A stretch of 64,000 bases of DNA, from positions 1 through 64,000 of the forward strand of contig NZ_JALPRK010000017.1 of NCBI RefSeq assembly GCF_023195895.1. Direction: 5' to 3'. This document shows, piece by piece, positions 34,604 to 42,576 of this stretch. The notes under the pieces were generated by a model. It was not told the DNA's origin, made no database searches, and saw only the letters and a program-made list of their open reading frames with translations. This DNA comes from Paenibacillus mellifer (lineage in GTDB: Bacteria; Bacillota; Bacilli; Paenibacillales; Paenibacillaceae). The number at the start of each line of letters is the position of its first letter. The first letter of the stretch is position 1. A program made the position numbers and the translations under genes.

Positions 34604-34606
34604 TTA

Positions 34607-34987
34607 TTATTTGACTATGATTTTTCGGGCGGCCGCCATCCCTCTCAGCTCGATGTTTAGGTTCTCCTTCTTCTCGTCGTTAAGTTCAAGGTGTAGTCCG
34701 TAATGATGGTACGGAGGGTCCGGCTCGCCTTGCCAGCGAATTTCCCCAGGATAGGTATGTAGCTCCTCGGTCAAACGCACATGCAGAAGTATGCGTATGG
34801 CGTGAGAGGCCGCATGCAAATCCAGCTCGGTACGAATCTGGCAACCTGATTTGTTGATATCAATCAGGTCGATTTGCGCAGGCTTGCAGGACAACGCCTG
34901 CCCATTGATGGATAGGATTTCAAGCGAGGCTTCAATCGGCGGTTGTAAGGTGTAACGGAAAGGTTCAGTTCTTTTTGTCGTTGTCAT
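34607..34987 (-). CDS. PilZ-domain protein
   Basis: 126 residues forming one PilZ-like beta barrel: FRYTLQPPIEASLEIL, IDLIDINKSGCQIRT in the place of the D/NxSxxG motif (Asp-x-Asn-x-x-Gly), YPGEIRWQG and YGLHLELND. The amino-terminal RxxxR is only roughly kept (KRTEPFR). PilZ domains bind cyclic di-GMP; with these changes binding is uncertain. No ribosome site is visible, and TATAAT sits 8 bp before the ATG, so the mRNA should be almost leaderless. Monocistronic, with its own terminator. Confidence 0.75.
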   Translation of the reverse strand: MTTTKRTEPFRYTLQPPIEASLEILSINGQALSCKPAQIDLIDINKSGCQIRTELDLHAASHAIRILLHVRLTEELHTYPGEIRWQGEPDPPYHHYGLHLELNDEKKENLNIELRGMAAARKIIVK

Positions 34988-35058
34988 AAATAAGATTATA
35001 GCGAAATTTGTCGAAATGAAAACATGTATTTTCGATTCATTTGAAGGAGCAAATTTTT

Positions 35059-35104
35059 TTTACATTTTTACATAACCTTACAATCTACGAGAATTGATTT
35101 AACA
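35059..35104 (+). promoter_or_regulatory. Candidate Pho box before the stalk-pst operon
   Basis: TTTACA (35059), TTTACA (35067), CTTACA (35077) and TTAACA (35099) form a direct-repeat series like the PhoP sites of B. subtilis (TTAACA-type hexamers, about 11-bp period, here 8-10 and 22 bp). Position, 57 bp before the first gene of a pst operon, fits phosphate control. Confidence 0.45.
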
Positions 35105-35160
35105 ATAGTATACGACAATCAAATCGTAGTTACATATGCCAATATAAAAGGGTGAAATGA

Positions 35161-36582
35161 ATGAAGACGAGTAAGGTATTGGGGATGATTTTGGCCTCCG
35201 TGGTCGTAGCGACGACGGCGATGGCACCAAGTGCAGCAGCCGAAGCCGGCCACAAGACGGCCGCGGCCAAAACTAGCGTAAGTCAGTTGAAGGTAGTGAA
35301 CCAAAGCGTTGTTATCGACGGTGCCCAAGTGTCGTTGAAAACCGTTTCGGTTAACAGAGTAGTCTTGTATTCGCTTCGCGATTTGGCCCGTGGACTTGGG
35401 GCAAGCATTAAGCAATCCGGTGCCGAATTGACCGTAACCGACAGCCAGGGAATGCACGCGGTCACTTTAAAGGCCGGCTCCAAAGGGTATCAGGTTGATG
35501 GAGTTAACGCTCAGTTTACAGTTGCCCCGCAATCTGTACAAGGTTCGCTTTACGTAGAACCAACCGCAGTGATTGATGCACTGGGAGGCGAAGTGCTTCC
35601 GGGTACGAGCGAGCTTCGCAGCACGGGACGTTTGAGCGGCCAGTTCTCCTCTCCATGGTTCAACGCAGCCGGTAATGTCATTGTCAGCCAAGACGATGCG
35701 GAAACTGCGCAGCTCTTTAAATTGGGGAGCAACGGGCAATCTGAACTCTTTTCCGATAATGGGAATCTCATCGGGGCTACCTTGTCGCCTGACCTTAGCA
35801 CAGCGGCCTTTACGGATGAAAATGGCGCTTTGTTCTTGATCAATACAGGGAACGGTATCGTGAAGAAGCTTGGCTCCGACACCACGGTGAAGACGGATCT
35901 AACCTGGTCGGCAGACGGCAAGAAAATCTATTTCATCCAAGGCGACAAACAGGAGAAGATCGCATACATAAGCCTGGATACCGCTCAAGTGACGGAAGTG
36001 CTGGCGGATAAAGTGGAGAACAAAGCCGAGGTACAAGTGTCTCCGGACGAGAAGAAGTTGGTGTATTTCGTTAACGTGACCGGCAAAGCCGAAACGGATA
36101 AAGAAGGCACGGAGGAATCGCTGACCATCGATTACTCTAAAGCAGGGACGCAAGTATACTCCCTGGAGCTGGGCAAGAAAGACGCTAAACCGGTGCAGTT
36201 GACGAAAGAGCTGGACAACAAATTGTATCTTTCCCTGCTGTCTGACGGCAGCGCGGCTTATATCAGTGCTGATCCGGATGGGGCGACAGACGGTAGTGTG
36301 CTGAAGCTCATTTCGGCAGACGGTACTAAAATTAGTAATTTGGTGGCCGATGTAGACGTCGTATCGAGCCGCGCAGTTAATGGGAAGCTGGTCATTCTTG
36401 CTGAAGATGCCAACGGCAGCCATCTGTTTGAAGTGGCTCCAACCGGCGCGAAAACGGAGATGTACAGCACCAAGGCGTCCGTTTCCGAATGGGCCTTGGC
36501 GAAGAATGGAACGATCGTACTTATCGAAGACGGCAAGGTAATCTTGGTTCAAAGCGGCAAATCGACAGAACTGACAAAATAA
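35161..36582 (+). CDS. Secreted stalk-domain (copper amine oxidase N-like) beta-propeller protein
   Basis: 473 residues with a signal peptide (MKTSKVLGMILASVVVA, cleavage near PSAAA-EA). Residues 45-150 form a copper-amine-oxidase-N / stalk domain (VVIDGAQVSLKTV, LYSLRDLARGLGASI, SLYVEPTAVIDALGG); 160-470 form TolB/WD40-like blades (SPDLSTAAFTDENGALFLI, TWSADGKKIYFIQGD, SPDEKKLVYFVNV). Such stalk domains are frequent in Paenibacillus exported proteins and bind the cell surface; no enzyme motif is seen. Only 25 bp separate it from pstS, so it is the first gene of a pst operon and may work on phosphate capture at the wall; that link is inference. Confidence 0.8.
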   Translation: MKTSKVLGMILASVVVATTAMAPSAAAEAGHKTAAAKTSVSQLKVVNQSVVIDGAQVSLKTVSVNRVVLYSLRDLARGLGASIKQSGAELTVTDSQGMHAVTLKAGSKGYQVDGVNAQFTVAPQSVQGSLYVEPTAVIDALGGEVLPGTSELRSTGRLSGQFSSPWFNAAGNVIVSQDDAETAQLFKLGSNGQSELFSDNGNLIGATLSPDLSTAAFTDENGALFLINTGNGIVKKLGSDTTVKTDLTWSADGKKIYFIQGDKQEKIAYISLDTAQVTEVLADKVENKAEVQVSPDEKKLVYFVNVTGKAETDKEGTEESLTIDYSKAGTQVYSLELGKKDAKPVQLTKELDNKLYLSLLSDGSAAYISADPDGATDGSVLKLISADGTKISNLVADVDVVSSRAVNGKLVILAEDANGSHLFEVAPTGAKTEMYSTKASVSEWALAKNGTIVLIEDGKVILVQSGKSTELTK

Positions 36583-36607
36583 TCGGATTCGGAAGGGGTT
36601 TATTCGA

Positions 36608-37468
36608 ATGAACTGGTTGAAAAAATTATCATTGGTCGCGGTAGCCTCGGCAGTCCTGCTGTCGACAACGATTTCGGGCTCTGCTTGGGCGAAGGATGAC
36701 CTTAAGGGCAAAATTACGGTTAACGGCTCGACAGCGTTGCTTCCTCTGACTTTGCAAGCCGCCAAGGAGTTTCAAAAGCTGCATCCGAAAGTGAAGATCG
36801 CTGCTTCCGGTAAAGGCTCCGTAACTGGACCTCAGGCGGTTAAGAAGGGGATCGCGCAAATCGGCGCTTGCGACTGGGATGCCAGCACGGACGTTCCTGG
36901 ATTTAAGGCGTTCGACGGGCAAGTAGCCAATAAAGTTGCGGTGATTCCATTCGCTACCATCGTCAACAAGAGCGTGAGCGTCGACAACCTGACGACCGAG
37001 CAATTGAAGGGGATTTTCGCTGGTAAAATCACCAACTGGAAAGAGGTTGGCGGCGACGACGAAGACATCGTGGTGATTACGCGCTCGTTCGGCTCGGGTA
37101 CACGCGTCAACTACCAAGCGAAAGCGCTTGGCGGCGGGGATATCGTGAAGAAGGAAAAGAACTACAAGGAAGTTGGCTCCAGCGGCGACATGAAAACAGC
37201 CGTAGCCACGACGCCGAATGCGATCGGCTACATCGATTTAACTTATATCAGCGGGAAAGACATCAAAGCCGTGAAGCACAACGGAGTTGAAGCCTCGGTT
37301 GAGAATGTCATCAATGGCAAATATAAAATTTGGTCGTACGGCTATTACATGACGAAGGGTCAACCAACCGGCGCGACAAAAGCCTTTATCGAATACGTTC
37401 AAAGTAAGAAGTTCCAAGAAGGTTCCCTGAAAAAATTGAAATTCATTCCGATTTCGGCAATGAAATAA
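36608..37468 (+). CDS. pstS: Phosphate-binding protein PstS
   Basis: 286 residues of the PstS fold: ITVNGSTALLPLTLQAAKEF (phosphate-loop Ser), SGKGSVTGPQAVKKG, IGACDWDAS, NKSVSVDNLTTEQLKGIFAGKI and ITRSFGSGTRVNY with the phosphate-contact Arg/Ser. It captures phosphate outside the cell for PstCA. The signal peptide ends SGSAWA-KDD and has no lipobox Cys, so unlike most Gram-positive binding proteins it is not lipid-anchored. Start ATG 36608 follows GGAAGGGG. Confidence 0.92.
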   Translation: MNWLKKLSLVAVASAVLLSTTISGSAWAKDDLKGKITVNGSTALLPLTLQAAKEFQKLHPKVKIAASGKGSVTGPQAVKKGIAQIGACDWDASTDVPGFKAFDGQVANKVAVIPFATIVNKSVSVDNLTTEQLKGIFAGKITNWKEVGGDDEDIVVITRSFGSGTRVNYQAKALGGGDIVKKEKNYKEVGSSGDMKTAVATTPNAIGYIDLTYISGKDIKAVKHNGVEASVENVINGKYKIWSYGYYMTKGQPTGATKAFIEYVQSKKFQEGSLKKLKFIPISAMK

Positions 37469-37538
37469 ACGGAAGCTTGCATTAACCCGGCCAGCCCAAT
37501 CACCTACGGGGCTGGTCTTACGCATGGGAGGAACCAGG

Positions 37539-38489
37539 GTGAATTTACCTGCTCAACATACCGTTTCGCACGCCGGAGCGGCATCCAAACCCCAACGTGA
37601 CCCGCATGGCCTGACCGCCGGGAATAAACGGGCACGGTTGATGGACCGGTTATTCAAGAACTATTTTCTGTTCAGTATTTTAGCCTTATGCCTTGTACTT
37701 GCGATGGTTGTTTTCTTCATCGGCAGGACCGCGATTCTGACCTTCGGGGAGGTTTCGTTGGCTGAATTTTTCTTCTCCCTCAATTGGACGCCGGAGGAGG
37801 ATCAGTTCGGCGCCGCATTGTTTATCATCAACACGCTGTCCTTAACCGCCTTGACTATGGTCATCGCGGTTCCGATTTCCGTAGGTATGGCGATCCTGAT
37901 GGCGGAGATATCTCCCAATTGGCTCAAAAAAATCATTCGTCCGCTGCTGGACTTGCTGGTCGGCATCCCTTCGATTGTATACGGGTATCTCGGGTTGACG
38001 GTGCTGCTTCCCTTCCTCCGCGAATTGAGCGGCGAAGGGCTGGGCGATGGGCTTCTGGCCGCCGCATTGGTCCTGACAATTATGATTCTGCCAACGATTA
38101 GCCGTATCAGCGACGATGCGATCTCGGCCGTACCAAAGAAGTATCGCGACGCTTCCTACGCTTTGGGCTCGACTCGGTTGCAGACGATCTTTAAAGCCGT
38201 GCTGCCAGCGGCCGGACGAGGGATCGTTGCCGCTATCATTTTAGGGATGACCCGCGCCATCGGCGAGACGATGGCTGTAGTGATGGTCATCGGGAATACG
38301 CCGCAGCTGGCAAAGTCGCTGTTTGCACCCGCATCGGTGTTGACGAGCAACATCGTCATGCAAATCTCCAACGTGGAATTCGAGTCTACTTGGAATTATA
38401 GCTTGCATATGATGGCGTTTTTGCTGCTGCTCATTTCCTTCGCCTTGATATTGCTCATCCGCTACGTCGGAAGAAAGAGAGAGGTGTAG
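37539..38489 (+). CDS. pstC: Phosphate ABC transporter permease PstC
   Basis: GTG 37539 is chosen because GGGAGGA lies 6 bp before it (the frame is open from 37524). The 316-residue protein has a hydrophilic amino part, six membrane segments (for example FSILALCLVLAMVVFFI and VVMVIGNTPQLA region) and the PstC marks LLVGIPSIVYGYLG and the EAA-like loop KYRDASYALGSTRLQT. It forms the phosphate channel with PstA in the membrane. Ends 3 bp before pstA. Confidence 0.93.
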   Translation: MNLPAQHTVSHAGAASKPQRDPHGLTAGNKRARLMDRLFKNYFLFSILALCLVLAMVVFFIGRTAILTFGEVSLAEFFFSLNWTPEEDQFGAALFIINTLSLTALTMVIAVPISVGMAILMAEISPNWLKKIIRPLLDLLVGIPSIVYGYLGLTVLLPFLRELSGEGLGDGLLAAALVLTIMILPTISRISDDAISAVPKKYRDASYALGSTRLQTIFKAVLPAAGRGIVAAIILGMTRAIGETMAVVMVIGNTPQLAKSLFAPASVLTSNIVMQISNVEFESTWNYSLHMMAFLLLLISFALILLIRYVGRKREV

Positions 38490-38492
38490 CGA

Positions 38493-39374
38493 ATGAACGG
38501 ATTTCAAAGATCACGGAAGTTTAGCCGTTCTTTGCTGTGGGACCGCGCTGCCACCGGTGTCTTTTACGGATTGGGAGTACTGATCTTGCTGTTGATTGCT
38601 TGGCTGTTGTTTACGATCCTGAGCAAAGGGCTGCCGCAAATTTCCTGGGGTTTCCTGATCAAGCTGCCGGAAGAGATCGATGCCGGCGGTGGTATCGGTC
38701 CGATGCTGTTCAATTCCTTTTATGTCCTCTTCCTTTCGCTATTCATATCGATTCCGATTGGCGTTGGCGCGGGCATTTACATGGCGGAATATGCGCCCAA
38801 TAATCGGTTTACAGAGGTGCTGCGTATTTGCGTGGAATCGTTGTCCTCCGTGCCTTCGATTGTCTTCGGCATGCTGGGCTTGGCGATATTCGCGGAATAT
38901 TTCGGGATCGGCCTCACGATTCTTGGCGGGGCGGTTAGCCTGGCATTCCTCAATCTACCCATGCTGGCCCGGGTGACAGAAGAGGCCGTTCGTGCCGTGC
39001 CAAACGATCTTAGAAATGCGGCTTACGCACTGGGAACCACCCATTTTCAGGCGATCCGCACGGTCGTCATCCCCGTGGCGATGCAGGCGATCGTTACCGG
39101 CATTTGTCTCGTAGCGGGCCGTGCTTTCGGGGAATCGGCCGTGATCATTTTGACGGCGGGGCTCAGCACTTCGGGCGAAATGTGGGATTTCAATCTCTTC
39201 TCCCCCGGAGAGACCTTGGCGGTTCATCTCTGGTACGTCCAATCGGAGGCGATCGTAGAGGATGCCCGGGAGATCGCTGACAAATCAGCCGCGGTACTGG
39301 TGTTCGTCGTGCTGTTGATCAACTTGGTATTCCGTGTGCCGCTATGGTTCAATAACCGTAAGCTAAAAAGATGA
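38493..39374 (+). CDS. pstA: Phosphate ABC transporter permease PstA
   Basis: 293 residues, six membrane segments starting at residue 24 (GVLILLLIAWLLFTIL). Family marks: ESLSSVPSIVFGMLGLAIF and the ABC-contact loop NDLRNAAYALGTTHFQAIR; GRAFGESAVIILTAG near the end. Partner of PstC. The operon stops here at a strong terminator: no pstB ATPase and no phoU follow, so the ATPase must come from elsewhere in the genome. Confidence 0.93.
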   Translation: MNGFQRSRKFSRSLLWDRAATGVFYGLGVLILLLIAWLLFTILSKGLPQISWGFLIKLPEEIDAGGGIGPMLFNSFYVLFLSLFISIPIGVGAGIYMAEYAPNNRFTEVLRICVESLSSVPSIVFGMLGLAIFAEYFGIGLTILGGAVSLAFLNLPMLARVTEEAVRAVPNDLRNAAYALGTTHFQAIRTVVIPVAMQAIVTGICLVAGRAFGESAVIILTAGLSTSGEMWDFNLFSPGETLAVHLWYVQSEAIVEDAREIADKSAAVLVFVVLLINLVFRVPLWFNNRKLKR

Positions 39375-39400
39375 TGCCAGATGCAGGATAGAAAACTTGA

Positions 39401-39433
39401 AAAGCCGCGGGAGCGTTTTGCTCCTGCGGCTTT
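39401..39433. terminator. Terminator after pstA
   Basis: AAAGCCGCGGGAGC pairs with GCTCCTGCGGCTTT around GTTTT, followed by ATTTT; also usable for the convergent peroxidase gene. Confidence 0.85.
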
Positions 39434-39458
39434 ATTTTGGCGGTATACAGGTTAGTTC

Positions 39459-39977
39459 TTAAGCACCGTGGTTTGCTGCCGGACGAGTCAACAGATCCCG
39501 AATATCCGACTCGATTTCCGCGGGCTCGGTGCGGGCACCGTACCGCTTGACGATCGCTCCCTCCCGGTCCACAAGGAACTTCACGAAGTTCCATTCGATA
39601 TCACCGGTATCGTAAGGATCTGGCGTATGCTCACGCAGGTATCGGTATAACGGGTGAGTTTGCTCACCGTTTACGTCAATTTTGGCGAAGAGCGGGAAGG
39701 TGACCTGGTAATTTGTTTCGCAAAAAGCTTTGATCTCCGCTTCGGTCCCGGGCTCTTGCTCGGCGAATTGGTTACAAGGAAATCCAAGGACGGAGAAGCC
39801 TTGGTCCTTGTATTCACTGTACACGTGTTGCAGTCCAGCATAATGCGGTGTCAATCCGCAAGCGCTGGCGGTGTTGACGATCAGCAGCACTTGGCCGCGG
39901 TAAGAAGCAAGCATTGTTGTTTCTCCTGTGATGGTACGGACTTTGATTTCGTAGATGCCCTTTGTCTCTGGATTCAT
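39459..39977 (-). CDS. Glutathione peroxidase-family thiol peroxidase
   Basis: 172 residues. Thioredoxin-fold peroxidase reducing H2O2 or lipid hydroperoxides. Seen: NTASACGLTPHYAGLQ with the peroxidatic Cys at 40 (Cys, not selenocysteine), GFPCNQFAEQEPG with the catalytic Gln and a probable resolving Cys, and EWNFVKFLVDREG with the Trp/Asn. Bacterial members normally use thioredoxin, not glutathione. The amino-terminal 12 residues are a short extension. Monocistronic. Confidence 0.9.
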   Translation of the reverse strand: MNPETKGIYEIKVRTITGETTMLASYRGQVLLIVNTASACGLTPHYAGLQHVYSEYKDQGFSVLGFPCNQFAEQEPGTEAEIKAFCETNYQVTFPLFAKIDVNGEQTHPLYRYLREHTPDPYDTGDIEWNFVKFLVDREGAIVKRYGARTEPAEIESDIRDLLTRPAANHGA

Positions 39978-40501
39978 AACCTCACCTCTCGTAAGAATGG
40001 ATAACGTTTACATCTATTCTACTCCAATAGTTTCCGATACTTCAAATTTGAATCGCTTTAAGAATAGCTGTCATAGACCTTCCATTAAGAAATTTTCTAT
40101 TGTCTATCCTGTGAAAATGCTGTAAAGTAACTTATCAAACAAACATTTTTCTTGTTTGTGTCAGTTAACTTAACATTTCAATTGACCATAGTTCGATTAA
40201 TCGTCACTTTTAGTGAAAATACGGCAACAAAATGTGATTTATCATATATCGCACTGATCATCATCTTCGCGCACATTTCGACTTTAATTAGTTGCAGTGA
40301 GGGAGTGCAAATATACATTCGTCCACTCTAAAGGGACAGTTTGACGGCGTTCGCCGCCCCGTTAATCAGAGTAGGAAGGTAGATGTATAGCTTGTCACTT
40401 TAGCAAATCACAGCGAGATAGAGCGTTTGCACAATTGTCTATTGTTGGCGGACAATGTCGAGACTGCGAGATTCTATTTTTACAGGAAAAGAGGCTGTTA
40501 C
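39978..40501. other. 524-bp intergenic region, no gene
   Basis: AT-rich, no open frame that looks coding. It must contain the promoters of the peroxidase gene (left) and the peptide-transporter operon (right). A perfect CAAACAA/TTGTTTG inverted repeat lies at 40136-40158 and a nested set of complementary segments at 40312-40389 (listed separately). No clear sigma-A promoter with both hexamers was found. Confidence 0.6.
40312..40389 (+). ncRNA. Candidate structured leader RNA of the peptide transporter operon
   Basis: Nested pairings: TATACAT (40312-40318) with ATGTATA (40383-40389); CCACTCT (40323-40329) with AGAGT-A-GG (40368-40375); GGG (40333-40335) with CCC (40357-40359); CGGCG/CGCCG with a TT turn (40345-40356). 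It lies 112 bp before the first start codon. It does not match riboswitch classes I know. Confidence 0.4.
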
Positions 40502-41491
40502 ATGATTCAACCCATTTTGCAGATTGAGGATTTGCACACCCACTTTTTTACCGATCGAGGCGAAATCCCTGCGGTGGATGGCGTGAACCTGTATGTCAAT
40601 CCCGGAGAAGTACTCGGCGTCGTTGGAGAATCGGGCTGCGGTAAGAGCGTGACCTCCTTATCGATCCTGAAGCTAATCCCACAGCCTCCCGGTAAGATCA
40701 CCAGCGGGTCGATTATGTTTAAAGGCCAGGATATCGTCCCTATGAAGGAGCGGGAGATGCGATCGATTCGCGGCAACTCCATCTCGATGATTTTTCAGGA
40801 GCCGATGACGTCGTTGAATCCCTTGTTTACGGTTGGTCAGCAGATCGGGGAAACCGTTCGATTGCACAGAGGGCTCAGTAAAAAAGAAGCGCGTGAGCAT
40901 ACGATCGACATGCTGAAAAAGGTGGGTATCCCCAGACCGGAAGCGATCATCGATGAGTATCCTCACCAGCTGTCCGGCGGGATGAGGCAGAGGGTCATGA
41001 TCGCGATGTCGATCTCCTGTAATCCGGAGCTGCTCATTGCCGACGAACCAACAACGGCGCTCGACGTGACTATCCAGGCGCAGATCCTGGATCTGATTCG
41101 GCGCCTGAACGAAGAGAATGGTACTGCCGTGATGATGATTACCCACGATCTTGGGGTCGTTGCTGAGATGTGCCACCGGGTCGCCGTCATGTACGCCGGT
41201 AAAGTCGTAGAGGAAGGCAGTGTCCATGATATTTTTAAAAATCCACTGCACCCCTACACCCAAGGGCTGATCAAGTCCGTGCCGCGCATGGACGAAGAAC
41301 GCAAGCGCCTGTTCTCCATACCGGGTAACGTACCGATCTTAAACACGGAGATGAAGGGCTGCCGATTCGCCGAACGCTGTCCGCATGCGATGCCGATTTG
41401 TCTGGAACAACTGCCGGAACTCAAGGAATACGAAGCGGCGCATAGCTGCCGGTGTTGGCTCCATGAAACGCCACAGGAGGAAGTCGTATGA
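40502..41491 (+). CDS. Peptide ABC transporter ATPase (OppD/DppD type)
   Basis: ATG 40502 behind AAAAGAGGC; the frame upstream to 40427 has no ribosome site. 329 residues. Walker A GESGCGKSV, Q-loop and QEPMTSLNPLF, signature LSGGMRQRV, Walker B LLIADEPTTALD, H-loop MMITHDLGV, and the carboxy-terminal oligopeptide-transporter extension with CRFAERCPHAMPIC, a Cys cluster of the kind that holds iron-sulphur in this family. It drives uptake with the partner ATPase that overlaps it by 4 bp. Confidence 0.92.
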   Translation: MIQPILQIEDLHTHFFTDRGEIPAVDGVNLYVNPGEVLGVVGESGCGKSVTSLSILKLIPQPPGKITSGSIMFKGQDIVPMKEREMRSIRGNSISMIFQEPMTSLNPLFTVGQQIGETVRLHRGLSKKEAREHTIDMLKKVGIPRPEAIIDEYPHQLSGGMRQRVMIAMSISCNPELLIADEPTTALDVTIQAQILDLIRRLNEENGTAVMMITHDLGVVAEMCHRVAVMYAGKVVEEGSVHDIFKNPLHPYTQGLIKSVPRMDEERKRLFSIPGNVPILNTEMKGCRFAERCPHAMPICLEQLPELKEYEAAHSCRCWLHETPQEEVV

Positions 41492-42489
41492 GTGAACCAT
41501 TACTTCAAGTAGAACATCTGAAAAAATACTACCCCATCGGCAGCGGATGGTTTGGCCAGTCGCAGCAATTCGTCAAAGCGGTAGACGACATTTCGTTTAC
41601 CGTGCAAAAGGGTGAAACATTTGGTCTGGTGGGAGAAAGCGGCTGCGGCAAATCAACAACCGGTCGTTCCTTGCTCCGGTTAATCGAACCGACAGGCGGG
41701 AAAGTGTTGTTCGAAGGGGAAGATATCACGGCATTGTCTCCGGAAGCGCTGCGTAAGAAACGCAAAGATATGCAGATCGTATTCCAGGATCCATTCTCAT
41801 CGCTGGATCCCCGGCACACCGTACAGCGTATCCTCGAAGAGCCGTTGATTGTGCACGGTGTGGGGAGTGCCAAGGAGCGGAAAGCTATGATCGACCGGTT
41901 GATTGATGTCGTGGGTCTGACGCAAAGTCATTTGCAGCGATATCCGCATCAATTCTCCGGCGGACAGCGGCAGCGGATTGGCATCGCTCGGGCATTGTCT
42001 TTGCAGCCGAAGCTGATTGTCGCTGACGAACCGGTCTCGGCGCTTGACGTGTCGATCCAGTCGCAGGTGGTGAACCTGCTTCAGGATCTGCAGGAGGAAT
42101 TCGGCTTGACGTACATCTTTATCGCCCACGACCTGAGTGTCGTGAAGCATATTTGCGACCGGGTCGCGGTGATGTATCTCGGCCGAATCGTTGAAATCGC
42201 CGATAAGCACAAGTTGTATTCGGCGCCTCAACATCCATACACGCAGGCGTTGCTCTCCGCCGTTCCGGAGCCTGATCCGGACAAGAAGTCGGAGCGGATC
42301 ATCCTGCAGGGTGAAGTGCCTAGCCCGGCCAATGCGCCTGTCGGCTGCGCGTTTCACACCCGGTGTCCAATGGCGATGGAAGTCTGCCGGACGCACCGCC
42401 CTGAGCTGGCCGAGACGGATAACGGCCATCTGACGGCCTGCCACCTGTTCACGGACGCGAAGGCGGCAGAAAGCGCGGGTTTAGCGTAA
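41488..42489 (+). CDS. Peptide ABC transporter ATPase (OppF/DppF type)
   Basis: 333 residues, start overlapping the previous stop (ATGA), GGAGGAAG before it. Walker A GESGCGKST, QDPFSSLDPRHTVQRI, signature FSGGQRQRI, Walker B LIVADEPVSALD, IFIAHDLSV, and the OppF carboxy extension with CAFHTRCPMAMEVC. Second ATPase of a dipeptide/oligopeptide importer; nickel importers share this fold, so substrate is set by the binding protein downstream. Confidence 0.92.
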   Translation: MSEPLLQVEHLKKYYPIGSGWFGQSQQFVKAVDDISFTVQKGETFGLVGESGCGKSTTGRSLLRLIEPTGGKVLFEGEDITALSPEALRKKRKDMQIVFQDPFSSLDPRHTVQRILEEPLIVHGVGSAKERKAMIDRLIDVVGLTQSHLQRYPHQFSGGQRQRIGIARALSLQPKLIVADEPVSALDVSIQSQVVNLLQDLQEEFGLTYIFIAHDLSVVKHICDRVAVMYLGRIVEIADKHKLYSAPQHPYTQALLSAVPEPDPDKKSERIILQGEVPSPANAPVGCAFHTRCPMAMEVCRTHRPELAETDNGHLTACHLFTDAKAAESAGLA

Positions 42490-42576
42490 CTACTACTTTG
42501 GTTTATAGCTGGGAACTAAGCCCGGCTTCTTATAAACAAGAAATTATATTTCGTTATTTCAGAAGGGAGCCACAAT

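Noticed and set aside
35161-36582. Copper amine oxidase
   Set aside because: Only the small amino-terminal stalk domain is shared; the catalytic domain with the topaquinone Tyr is absent.
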